DNA of 9,812 nt, from positions 1-9,812 of the forward strand of contig JAJYJL010000186.1 of assembly GCA_021789565.1 (NCBI GenBank). The letters are read 5' to 3'. Numbering within the stretch: the stretch's first letter is position 1; every line of letters begins with the position of its first letter. The position numbers and the translations under genes are program-made. This DNA is from Acidobacteriota bacterium. GTDB taxonomy: Bacteria > Acidobacteriota > Terriglobia > UBA7540. This document shows positions 4,353 through 9,812 of this stretch, one piece after another. The notes under the pieces are model-generated. The model was given only the letters and a program-made list of their open reading frames with translations. It had not been told where the DNA came from and did not search any database.

Positions 4353-4373
4353 TTTTCAAACTGCACCACTACC
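4353..4373 (-). repeat. Right terminal inverted repeat (21 bp)
   Basis: Exact reverse complement of 1702-1722. It overlaps the stop codon of the interrupted phage gene: its outermost bases supply the codons for Gly-Ser-Gly-Ala-Val and the TGA. Confidence 0.9.
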
Positions 4374-4709
4374 CTCGGCTTTGGCGATTACGCTATCAAT
4401 GTCCGCAGCAGTGGATCGGTAGTTTCTTGCGTCGTGTTCATAGGCTTTTTTGAGAGTTTCAAATCCGCAGGCAACAGCTTGCTTCTCCGAATTTTCGGCA
4501 AGCCTCAGTAGCCAGGAGCGAACCTTTTTGCATTTTTCCAGTAGTTCCGGCGCGGCGGCGATCAGGTTGGCGTTGGCGTCAGTCTCCGCGCCGTCTCCGA
4601 TGACACGAGCAATAGCTGAACGCGATGGAGCGTAGATGCTCCAAATGCTGTATCCTTCGCCGTTGTTTGCTTCCCACGGTCCCGGCGTATGTTTCGCTTC
4701 ATTTACCAT
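4356..4709 (-). CDS. Phage 'HTPGPW' protein, C-terminus rewritten by transposon, 117 aa
   Basis: The N-terminus (MVNEAKHTPGPWEANN) and the NANLIAAAPELLE segment (residues 46-58) are hallmarks of a widespread small phage protein family of unknown role, found among early genes. A helical second half follows. Start at 4709: GGAGGG is five bases upstream and the gene overlaps the 119-aa paralogue by 11 bp. Residues 1-112 are original. The last five residues (GSGAV) and the stop come from the right inverted repeat of the transposon; the pre-insertion protein ended GK and was 114 aa. Since only the extreme tail changed, it is likely still functional. Confidence 0.8.
   Translation of the reverse strand: MVNEAKHTPGPWEANNGEGYSIWSIYAPSRSAIARVIGDGAETDANANLIAAAPELLEKCKKVRSWLLRLAENSEKQAVACGFETLKKAYEHDARNYRSTAADIDSVIAKAEGSGAV
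4374..4381. repeat. Right target-site duplication (8 bp)
   Basis: CTCGGCTT, identical to 1694-1701, immediately outside the right inverted repeat and inside the KAE codons of the interrupted gene. Confidence 0.88.
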
Positions 4710-5058
4710 TGTGTCCCTCCATCAGAATTTTTCGGGGCTTGCGTACCCCGCTGCTATCACTTCCCTCCGCTTTGGCGACGGCGGATCGGAACTCGTCCCA
4801 TGCCAGATGGCTCGGCGAGAGGATCCTGGCCTCATTCACCGCGAGCAAGCGTTGGCAGGCCACTAGCAGATCCTCGAATGAGTTGCAGGACTTGATTATA
4901 AGTTCCCTGTCCTCGCTGGTGGGGTTTCCTGCTTCCCTGCCGCAGTTTACAAAGACCGAACCGCCGTCGGCCGAGATAATGCCATCTTCCCCTAATACCT
5001 CCGAGGGTCCTGCCCGCCAGCCCCAGGGAAGCGGAGAGTGTGTAAGTCCAACCTTCAT
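4699..5058 (-). CDS. Phage 'HSPLPW' protein, paralogue of the 117-aa gene, 119 aa
   Basis: Starts MKVGLTHSPLPWGW, the same N-terminal motif class as the neighbouring HTPGPW protein. It continues with a short beta region (DGIISADGGSVFVNC, about 25-39), then NPTSEDRELIIKSCNSFEDLLVACQRLLA, matching the 'N..LI..AP.LLE' helix of the family. It ends with AVAKAEGSDSSGVRKPRK and a further 11 residues. The longer frame to 5244 is rejected because the ATG at 5058 has GGAGG six bases upstream and a recognisable N-terminus. The C-terminal GVRKPRK is encoded by the 18-bp repeat that forms the leader hairpin of the next gene. Role unknown. Confidence 0.75.
   Translation of the reverse strand: MKVGLTHSPLPWGWRAGPSEVLGEDGIISADGGSVFVNCGREAGNPTSEDRELIIKSCNSFEDLLVACQRLLAVNEARILSPSHLAWDEFRSAVAKAEGSDSSGVRKPRKILMEGHNGK
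4733..4750 (-). repeat. Leader hairpin repeat, copy 1
   Basis: CGGGGCTTGCGTACCCCG, identical to 5084-5101. On the minus strand it folds into a CGGGG/CCCCG stem with an eight-base loop, about 24 bp upstream of the ATG of the 117-aa gene and just ahead of its GATGGAGG ribosome site. It also codes for part of the 119-aa protein's tail. Confidence 0.7.
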
Positions 5059-5083
5059 TGCAATCCTCCATCTCAAAAGTTTG

Positions 5084-5101
5084 CGGGGCTTGCGTACCCC
5101 G
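5084..5101 (-). repeat. Leader hairpin repeat, copy 2
   Basis: Same 18 bases as 4733-4750, here in the 71-bp gap before the 119-aa gene and again followed by GATGGAGG and the ATG. The conserved order hairpin, ribosome site, start suggests a duplicated leader with a translational or RNA-stability role. Confidence 0.7.
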
Positions 5102-5129
5102 ATGCCGGTTGTCGGCCTTCCGGCCATCG

Positions 5130-5354
5130 TCAGGCAAACGGCTCGAAAAGTTCTTTCGGGGCTGTCTCGCCGGATTGCATCGGCTTGTACCAGCCGCCGA
5201 AGCTCGACGTCCTGAAAACTCGTCCGTCGGCAGTTATCGCCCACACCTTCTGAAATTTGCCGTCGCGGTTATGAGTCGTGCGCAACCCCAAGTTGACCTT
5301 CTTCGCGATTTCAACTGTCTCGATTTTGCCCTCTACTTTTACTCTGATTTGCAT
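5130..5354 (-). CDS. Beta-rich small phage protein, 74 aa
   Basis: MQIRVKVEGKIETVEIAKKVNLG suggests two to three beta strands, followed by KVWAITADGRVFRTSSFGGWYKP, so a small beta-sheet domain is likely. No catalytic motif is visible. The ATG at 5354 has GAGGGAG about eight bases upstream; the longer frame to 5573 runs through two hairpins and the preceding gene and is rejected. It is 97 bp downstream of the 85-aa gene and lies in the same minus-strand series. Function unknown. Confidence 0.65.
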   Translation of the reverse strand: MQIRVKVEGKIETVEIAKKVNLGLRTTHNRDGKFQKVWAITADGRVFRTSSFGGWYKPMQSGETAPKELFEPFA

Positions 5355-5407
5355 GCTTGTACTCCCTCGTTTAACGCCCGGCGGCGGTTTTGGCCTGCCA
5401 TCCTCAG

Positions 5408-5429
5408 TGTCACGCGGCCACCCGTGACA
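5408..5429 (-). terminator. Hairpin TGTCACG/CGTGACA between 85-aa and 74-aa genes
   Basis: A perfect seven-bp stem with an eight-base loop. With the adjacent 5432-5445 hairpin it makes a double structure in the intergenic gap. No U-run follows it on the minus strand, so partial attenuation or mRNA processing is as likely as termination. Confidence 0.4.
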
Positions 5430-5431
5430 GA

Positions 5432-5445
5432 CCCCCGGATGGGGG
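5432..5445 (-). terminator. Short GC hairpin CCCCC/GGGGG after the 85-aa gene
   Basis: A five-bp all-GC stem with loop GGAT, starting 7 bp past the 85-aa stop. On the minus strand it is followed by TCTGT; on the plus strand by TTTCG. A weak terminator or attenuator. Confidence 0.4.
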
Positions 5446-5451
5446 TTTCGG

Positions 5452-5709
5452 CTAAAACAGCTTGCGGCAAGCGCAGGTTGGAATGTCGCACAGGTGCCCA
5501 CCGCAGGCCTGGACCGACCGTTTAATCTCGTCAACGCTGGAGTAGGGCACACAGACGTAGACATGTCCGTCACGCTGTACGCGACCGCTCATAATGTCGC
5601 TAGCAGTCGGTTTTTGTTTGGCCATCATCGCGACCGGAACGTCTCCCACTAGCGAGTAGCTTCCGTTCCTGTTATCTATAACATGCGTAATTCCACCGAA
5701 ATTAGTCAT
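5452..5709 (-). CDS. Cys-rich C-terminus phage protein, 85 aa
   Basis: An N-terminal beta-like part (MTNFGGITHVIDNRNGSYSLVGDVPVAMM) and a C-terminal cysteine cluster (C69, C74, C79, C81 in ACGGHLCDIPTCACRKLF) that may bind a metal, with H72 a possible extra ligand. The ATG at 5709 overlaps the stop of the 34-aa gene (ATGA) and has GGGGGGTG four bases upstream. The open frame extends to 5940 but the upstream part covers the 34-aa gene in another frame. Function unknown. Confidence 0.65.
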   Translation of the reverse strand: MTNFGGITHVIDNRNGSYSLVGDVPVAMMAKQKPTASDIMSGRVQRDGHVYVCVPYSSVDEIKRSVQACGGHLCDIPTCACRKLF

Positions 5710-5810
5710 TTCACACCCCCCAGTATCCGTGCCGCTGCAAGAAACGCGGCCAGCCAAGCCTGATGCAACAGGTAAATTGTCGTGATTGCTGATAAGACTG
5801 TGAATTTCAT
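5706..5810 (-). CDS. Small hydrophobic peptide, 34 aa
   Basis: ATG at 5810 to TGA at 5706. The first part is MKFTVLSAITTIYLLHQAW, followed by LAAFLAAARILGGVK: one long hydrophobic helix with a single Lys at the start and end, so a small single-pass membrane protein or a secreted peptide. It is too short for automatic gene calling but its stop overlaps the next start (ATGA), and GGAGG lies 11 bases upstream. It is likely coupled to the 85-aa gene. No family recognised. Confidence 0.5.
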   Translation of the reverse strand: MKFTVLSAITTIYLLHQAWLAAFLAAARILGGVK

Positions 5811-6071
5811 GGCTCCGTGCGCCTCCGTTCGGATATTTGGAGACCCCGGCTCGGCTTTGTGTGGCGCACAGAACCTGGTGGCGGGGATTGCCCGCTACTG
5901 CCGGGGTCATGTTGTAATCGGGTTTGGTTCCGTGCGCCATGCCAATGTATTAAGCAATCGGACTGCCAAAGGCGTAAAAGTATAAGTCCCGCGTTTTCAA
6001 TCTCATACATTTTCTCATAAGCGAAGAAAAAGTGAAGAATATATGATTTTTGGAATACAGGCCGAAATGTG

Positions 6072-6100
6072 TTGATTCTAAAGCTACAGTTTTTTATAGA
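6072..6100 (+). promoter_or_regulatory. Possible promoter of the packaging genes
   Basis: TTGATT (6072-6077), 17-bp spacer, TATAGA (6095-6100). The predicted start near 6107 gives an approximately 87-nt leader that includes the 6131-6168 hairpin. Confidence 0.45.
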
Positions 6101-6130
6101 CAGATATGATTTTTCATAGTTCAATCAGAG

Positions 6131-6168
6131 GCGGCGCTAAAGGTGACGTAAATTGTCACTTCAGCCGC
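6131..6168 (+). promoter_or_regulatory. Leader hairpin / dyad upstream of the TerS-like gene
   Basis: Outer stem GCGGC/GCCGC (6131-6135 with 6164-6168) and inner stem GTGAC/GTCAC (6143-6147 with 6155-6159). TGAC-N7-GTCA also reads as an operator-type dyad. It sits 26 bp upstream of the start codon at 6194. Confidence 0.4.
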
Positions 6169-6193
6169 AACGTGTAGACGTTAAAGGCCTTGC

Positions 6194-6676
6194 ATGTCAG
6201 AGACGCTAGAATTACACCCAAAACGCGGCGTTGGACGACCCCGGAAGTGTGTTGATAAGGGACCGCTACCGCGCAGCGCTGCGGAACTAATCGATTGGGT
6301 TGTCAACGCTGACGATTGGGCTGCGATGATGCGGATCGTCAAGCGCCGCGCTATACAAGGTTCAATGACTCACATCAAATATCTCATGGTATTCAGGTTC
6401 GGCAAGCCTGTCCAAATGATTGATTTGACAGAGCATATTGACAAGTCCATGGCCGCTGAGACCCTACGCGCAATGCCGCGTGAGGCCGCACTACAGCAGA
6501 TCGCCTCAGCAGCCGCGCATCTGGAAGAGCTACGTCGCCAGGTTGCCGGGGAGCCAGCCCTCGAACTCACAGCGGGCGAATTCGGCGGTGATGACCTACC
6601 ACAAGATGTTGTGGTCGGGGACGATGATAACGATGCTGACAGTGTAAGTGGTTTAGAATCAACAGACACAGGTTAA
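6194..6676 (+). CDS. Terminase small subunit-like protein, 160 aa
   Basis: It directly precedes the large terminase, the usual place for TerS, the DNA-recognition subunit of the packaging motor. Residues 10-18 (KRGVGRPRK) are an AT-hook-like DNA-binding patch. Residues 28-75 form helices ending in RFGKPVQMID, a 'GKP' pattern typical of TerS-like and related phage proteins. Residues 92-118 form a further helix that could oligomerise, and the tail (131-160) is very acidic (GDDDNDADS), perhaps for contact with TerL. The ribosome site is weak (AAAGG). A clear HTH is not visible, so the TerS call rests mainly on context. Confidence 0.5.
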   Translation: MSETLELHPKRGVGRPRKCVDKGPLPRSAAELIDWVVNADDWAAMMRIVKRRAIQGSMTHIKYLMVFRFGKPVQMIDLTEHIDKSMAAETLRAMPREAALQQIASAAAHLEELRRQVAGEPALELTAGEFGGDDLPQDVVVGDDDNDADSVSGLESTDTG

Positions 6677-6848
6677 CACAATAACTATTATCAGAACCAA
6701 GCAATAACTACACAGTTCTATGATTTCTTATAGATCAGCCAACCTGTTCAGAATCAACGGTTTAATCGACTCTGCCGGGGTCGCTATGCACTTCCCCCGT
6801 TTTGTAAAGAAATCCTGGGCTAGTGTTGTAGCCGTCAAGGGGTAGTAG
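6677..6848 (+). other. Non-coding gap between TerS-like and TerL genes
   Basis: 172 bases with no supported gene, unusual because TerS and TerL normally abut or overlap. It is AT-rich at first (two copies of CAATAACTA near 6678-6686 and 6704-6712) and ends in AAGGGG ahead of TerL's TTG start. No clear promoter or terminator. Confidence 0.4.
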
Positions 6849-8498
6849 TTGGAGAAATTGGATTCGTTATACCGGGAGGCATGGGAGCGGGACTTTTACC
6901 AGTTCTGCGGTGCGGCCTGGAGGGTACTTGAGCCGTCGCGTCCGTGGCGGCCGACGTGGTACAGGCACGCGGTTGCGGAGCATTTGCAGGCGGCGATAGA
7001 CGGGCGGTTCAAGCGGGTGTTAATCATGGTGCCGCCGCAATCGGGGAAGTCGAGCATTGTGACAAAGCTGTTTCCGGTATGGGCGTGGCTGAAGCACCCA
7101 TCGCTAAGGTTCCTGTTTAGTTCGTACAGTTTTGAAGCTTTAGCCGTTCCCATGTCAATTGAGCGGCGGCGTCTAATTGAATCGCCGTGGTTCCGCCAGT
7201 TCTGGGGCGACAAGATCAAGCTTTCGCCGGACGACAACCTGAAGTGGCGTTACTCGAACCATGCGGGCGGGTATCATGCCGTGGTAACGGCGGCCACAGG
7301 TCTTGGCGGCGACGTGCTGCTAGTGGACGACCTTCACTCCGCAGATCAGGCGCGGTCTGACGCTGAAAGGGAAGCGGCAATCGAGCATTTCCGGTCGGCG
7401 CTGATGTCGCGGCTAACTCCGGGCGGCAGGGACATTTGCATTGTGGTATGCCAGCGGCTGCACGAGTTAGACCTTGCGGGAACGCTGATGCGGGAGGGCG
7501 GCTGGAAACAGTTGTGCCTGCCAGCGATCTGCGACCGGCCGGAAGCGCAGAAAGTCCACTTCCCGCTGCGGCAGAAATACATTATCAGGAAAATAGGGTC
7601 ACGGCTTGATCCGGAAACGATGGACGAACAGTTTCTGGCGCTCAGGAAGATCGAGCTTGGCCCTGCCGGGTTTTCGTCTCAGTACCAGCAGTCACCCGCT
7701 CCAGCCGAGGGCATTATTTTCAATCCCGCCTGGTGGCGAAGATATAAAGACGCTCCCCATTTCGAGATGATTGTGGTTTCAGTGGATGCCGCTTTCAAGG
7801 ACAACCGTGACGCGGTGGCAGTGCAGGTCTGGGGTTTTGAGGGGCCGCGCTGCTATCTGGTGACCAAGACAACTCGGCAGATGGGCTATCTCCAGACGAA
7901 GGACACCATTCGCATGTATGTGCGGCAGTACCATGCCAACGTAGTGCTGATCGAGCAGGCTGCCAACGGCGCGGCGATTGTCGAGGAACTATCGAGAGAG
8001 TTTGCGGCCATCGGCATCCCGCCGCTTGGGTCGAAAGAAGCGAGGGCGCAAGCCTGCGCTCCCACTATCGCTGCTGAACTGGGGTATCTTCCCGAAGGCC
8101 CGATGGGTGACCAGATGGCGACTGACGCCGCAAAATTCCCCCTGGGGGCCAATGACCACGATATTGATGCCATGTCGCTCGCGCTCAACTGGCGGCGGCA
8201 AAACACTTTCGGGCTGATTGAGTACTACAAGCAGATGGCGGCAAACCCTCCCGCCGAGCGGACGGCCGAAGAGAAAGCGCAGCGGCAGGCGTTTGAGAAG
8301 TCGGCGCATATCAAATTCTCGCGGCCGGATGGTGCTTTTCCGGCGTGCCATGCCTGCGGACGCTCCGGCACGGAGACTGAGCACCGGCAGTCGGTAACGG
8401 TGGTCAACGGGAGGACGGAGATCGGGGAAGAACGGATTGTCAGGTGCTCGCACTGCAAGGCCATTCAAAACCAAAAGGAAAGCGCTTTGACACAATGA
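6849..8498 (+). CDS. terL: Terminase large subunit with extra C-terminal zinc ribbon, 549 aa
   Basis: The ATP-driven DNA packaging motor and headful/cos nuclease of a tailed phage. The ATPase domain has a Walker A-like VPPQSGKSS (61-69) and a Walker B DVLLVDD (155-161). The RNase H-like nuclease domain shows VVSVDAAFKD (D313), VLIEQAANG (E369) and NDHDIDAMSLA (D438/D440), the three acidic metal ligands. Residues 500-536 add C-x2-C ... C-x2-C (C500, C503, C533, C536), a zinc ribbon beyond the normal end of the fold. Start is TTG at 6849 with AAGGGG upstream; there is no nearby in-frame ATG. Its stop overlaps the start of the next gene (ATGA). Length is in the usual TerL range plus the ribbon. 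Confidence 0.92.
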   Translation: MEKLDSLYREAWERDFYQFCGAAWRVLEPSRPWRPTWYRHAVAEHLQAAIDGRFKRVLIMVPPQSGKSSIVTKLFPVWAWLKHPSLRFLFSSYSFEALAVPMSIERRRLIESPWFRQFWGDKIKLSPDDNLKWRYSNHAGGYHAVVTAATGLGGDVLLVDDLHSADQARSDAEREAAIEHFRSALMSRLTPGGRDICIVVCQRLHELDLAGTLMREGGWKQLCLPAICDRPEAQKVHFPLRQKYIIRKIGSRLDPETMDEQFLALRKIELGPAGFSSQYQQSPAPAEGIIFNPAWWRRYKDAPHFEMIVVSVDAAFKDNRDAVAVQVWGFEGPRCYLVTKTTRQMGYLQTKDTIRMYVRQYHANVVLIEQAANGAAIVEELSREFAAIGIPPLGSKEARAQACAPTIAAELGYLPEGPMGDQMATDAAKFPLGANDHDIDAMSLALNWRRQNTFGLIEYYKQMAANPPAERTAEEKAQRQAFEKSAHIKFSRPDGAFPACHACGRSGTETEHRQSVTVVNGRTEIGEERIVRCSHCKAIQNQKESALTQ

Positions 8499-8806
8499 AA
8501 TTATGGACGGATTGGAAGAAAAAGCGCAGGCTCCGCCGACTCGCTTACGGCATCTCCAATTTGACGTGTCCGAATTGCGGGAACTGGCGGATGAAAACGG
8601 AACGCAGGTTTTTATTTCCGTGGCTTACGATACGGAGGCGCGAGTCTTCTATCTCGATACGATACGACTCCAACTACCACCCGGTGACAGTCTTGTGCGA
8701 GTGCAGGATTTGCGGCGCACGGTTTGGCGCTCCTCCGATTGTTAAGCATGAGGACTGGCGCGTCTGGTCGCAGTACCAGGGAAGCTACAAGTCAGAGGTC
8801 AAATGA
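8495..8806 (+). CDS. Basic zinc-finger protein, 103 aa
   Basis: Starts MKLWTDWKKKRRLRRLAYG, a very basic head, then C25-x2-C28 (TCPNCGNW), an Arg-rich middle, and C70-x2-C73 (CECRICGARFG), with C68 nearby: a split four-cysteine zinc ribbon. It is overlapped at both ends by neighbouring genes (ATGA with TerL and ATGA with the fibre-like gene), so it belongs to the packaging/structural transcript. Its CxxC pairs resemble in layout the ribbon at the end of TerL, which may indicate a common origin or partner. Function unknown. Confidence 0.7.
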   Translation: MKLWTDWKKKRRLRRLAYGISNLTCPNCGNWRMKTERRFLFPWLTIRRRESSISIRYDSNYHPVTVLCECRICGARFGAPPIVKHEDWRVWSQYQGSYKSEVK

Positions 8807-9812
8807 AGAAGACTTTCGCAATCTTACTCCTGCTGTTGTTCCCGGTGGTTCTGCGGGCACAGACGAAAACCGTTGTTGCTGACACCCTATACTCACCCTC
8901 CGGGCAACTCCTGAACGGCACCCTCACGGTCACCAATAACGCCACCTTTACGGCGGCGGACGGTACAGTGGTGCCCAAAGGCACGGTTGCCAGCGTCACG
9001 GTCACGAACGGGGCGCTTTCCGTCTCGCTCGTTCCGAACGCCGGATCAACGCCCTCCGGGTCAAGTTACAGCGTCGTCTACCGGCTCGGGCAGGCTTATT
9101 TTTCGGAAACTTGGGTCGTCCCGGCAACCGGCCCCGTAAATCTTTCCGCTGTCCGCGTCAATCCTCCGCCGACTCCTACCGTCATGATCGCCGCGTCGCA
9201 GCTTCCCGCGTTAAGCGGAGATACAACCAGCAGCGCGGGATCGGCTGTAACAGCCACGTCCAAGGTTAACGGAGTTTCCTATCCGGCAAGTCCGGCGATT
9301 GACACGCTGCCGCTGGTGACAGCGACCAACACGGCAACTTATTCGGCGGTTCCGAGCTGCACCGACACGGGCGGAAACCACCTGAATTACAGCACAGCCA
9401 CACACACGTTCTCCTGCGGCACATCCGGGGCGGCAAGCGGCGCGGCGCTCAACCTCTCGAACCTGACGAATCCGACGGCGATCAACGACACGACCCTGAC
9501 TTTTGCGGGAGCGGGCGGCCTGACGGCTAGCGGCACGAATCAGAACATCACGCTCACGCCCAGCGGGGTTGGGACGATCTTTGCCGGCGGGAATATAGAC
9601 CTTTACACCAGCTATATAACGTCAAGCAATACCGCGGGACCGGAGATTGGCTACAGCATCGGAAAACTAAGCATCGGCAACGCCAATGGCAGCGGGGTCA
9701 CTATTGGCAGCACCCTTCATCGCATCCCTATATCGTCGTTTCTTTACGCCACGACGGCGACCTGTGCTAGCTCCGCGTCTCCAGCGGTGTGTGGAAACGC
9801 TGCCGCCGGGAT
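8803..9812 (+). CDS. Tail-fibre-like protein with signal peptide, partial (336+ aa)
   Basis: ATG at 8803 overlaps the previous stop (ATGA) with GAGG four bases upstream; the frame is open to the right edge. Residues 1-20 (MKKTFAILLLLLFPVVLRAQ) form a textbook signal peptide. A beta-rich module follows (about 25-125: LYSPSGQLLNGTLTV ... NAGSTPSGSSYSVVYRL ... ETWVVPATG), of the kind found at the base of fibre proteins. Next come low-complexity Ser/Thr/Ala/Gly repeats (LNLSNLTNPTAINDTTLTF, GGLTASGTNQNITLTPSG), typical of trimeric fibre shafts. The final stretch, ATCASSASPAVCGNAAAG, is familiar from fibre-like proteins of acidobacterial origin. Probably host adsorption, or a surface protein. Confidence 0.72.
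   Translation, partial: MKKTFAILLLLLFPVVLRAQTKTVVADTLYSPSGQLLNGTLTVTNNATFTAADGTVVPKGTVASVTVTNGALSVSLVPNAGSTPSGSSYSVVYRLGQAYFSETWVVPATGPVNLSAVRVNPPPTPTVMIAASQLPALSGDTTSSAGSAVTATSKVNGVSYPASPAIDTLPLVTATNTATYSAVPSCTDTGGNHLNYSTATHTFSCGTSGAASGAALNLSNLTNPTAINDTTLTFAGAGGLTASGTNQNITLTPSGVGTIFAGGNIDLYTSYITSSNTAGPEIGYSIGKLSIGNANGSGVTIGSTLHRIPISSFLYATTATCASSASPAVCGNAAAG

Larger units (their letters stand above)
1702..4373 (-). mobile_element. Non-autonomous IS1-like cargo transposon, 2,672 bp
   Basis: The segment has exact 21-bp terminal inverted repeats (1702-1722 and 4353-4373) and exact 8-bp flanking direct repeats. Both ends begin GGTAGTGGTGCAG, resembling the GGT..TG.TGC tip of IS1. Inside is an IS1-type transposase gene with its core deleted, so movement would need a transposase supplied in trans. 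Cargo: a 308-aa protein next to the left end, then the transposase remnant, a plus-strand 58-aa KGG protein, a 29-aa peptide, a 138-aa wHTH protein and a 57-aa basic protein next to the right end. Passenger-carrying IS1-family elements are known in principle. I do not recognise this one. The strand given is that of the transposase remnant. Confidence 0.85.
5811..6193. other. Divergent intergenic region, AT-rich core
   Basis: Minus-strand frames cross 5811-6124, but none has a convincing start with ribosome site, so I call no gene. The stretch from about 5980 to 6125 is clearly AT-rich compared with both sides and contains two direct copies of ATATGATTTTT (6041-6051, 6104-6114; 63-bp period). 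It separates the minus-strand small genes from the plus-strand packaging genes and holds a plus-strand promoter candidate and a hairpin. A minus-strand promoter for the small genes should lie here; TATACT near 5982-5977 is the best -10 but lacks a good -35. Confidence 0.5.

Noticed and set aside
5452..5940. 162-aa version of the Cys-rich gene
   Set aside because: The extra N-terminal part lacks a ribosome site and overlaps the 34-aa gene, which ends in a coupled ATGA at the inner start.
5807..6124. 105-aa minus-strand frame in the divergent region
   Set aside because: It starts in AT-rich DNA with no ribosome site and has promoter-like composition. Its stop does overlap the 34-aa start, so a short 3' portion could be real, but no start codon supports it.
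6678..6712. CAATAACTA repeat between TerS-like and TerL genes as a pac or cos site
   Set aside because: Two short copies in AT-rich DNA; no further symmetry or known packaging-site pattern to support it.
1..9812. tRNA, rRNA or CRISPR elements
   Set aside because: I looked for cloverleaf-type tails, rRNA motifs and regular spacer-repeat arrays by eye and saw none; a tRNAscan-type search was not possible.

Overview
The window is a piece of a tailed-phage or prophage genome, probably from an acidobacterial host. The phage assignment rests on a large terminase with its Walker and nuclease motifs, a tail-fibre-like protein, and runs of tiny, tightly overlapping minus-strand genes of early/accessory phage type. 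The host guess rests on remembered family resemblance (short KGG-type basic protein, coiled-coil plus winged-helix protein, the 'CASSASPAVCG' style of fibre protein) and is an inference.

Layout. Positions 1-1372 hold six small minus-strand phage genes: a gene cut by the left edge, a two-TM protein, a tandem zinc-ribbon protein, and three unknowns. Several are joined by 1-14 bp overlaps. Positions 4374-5810 continue the same minus-strand series with two paralogous 'HxPxPW' proteins that share a duplicated hairpin leader, a 74-aa beta-rich protein, an 85-aa Cys-rich protein and a 34-aa hydrophobic peptide. An AT-rich divergent region (about 5980-6190) leads to the plus-strand morphogenesis genes: a TerS-like protein, TerL (TTG start, extra C-terminal zinc ribbon), a 103-aa zinc-finger protein, and a secreted-looking fibre-like protein that runs off the right edge.

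The main discovery is at 1702-4373. This 2,672-bp segment is bounded by exact 21-bp terminal inverted repeats (starting GGTAGTGGTGCAG) and flanked by exact 8-bp direct repeats (CTCGGCTT, 1694-1701 and 4374-4381), the signature of a transposition event. It contains an IS1-type transposase gene that has lost its middle: the N-terminal HTH and first catalytic Asp remain, and the last residues survive out of frame. The element is therefore a non-autonomous, cargo-carrying IS1-like transposon. It landed two codons before the stop of a phage gene; joining the flanks restores a 114-aa protein ending KAEGK, where the present ORF ends KAEGSGAV.

The element's cargo is a 308-aa protein with one hydrophobic segment, a 58-aa KGG protein, a 29-aa peptide, a 138-aa coiled-coil/winged-helix protein and a 57-aa basic protein. 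At its centre are two divergent near-perfect sigma70 promoters (TTGACA-N17-TATAAT on plus, TTGACA-N17-TATATT on minus) that share operator-like sequence in their spacers. The plus promoter places +1 on the A of the KGG start codon, predicting a leaderless mRNA. A hairpin-rich stretch (3286-3544) follows. Nothing in the cargo identifies a biochemical function; the regulatory layout suggests a compact, self-regulated passenger module.
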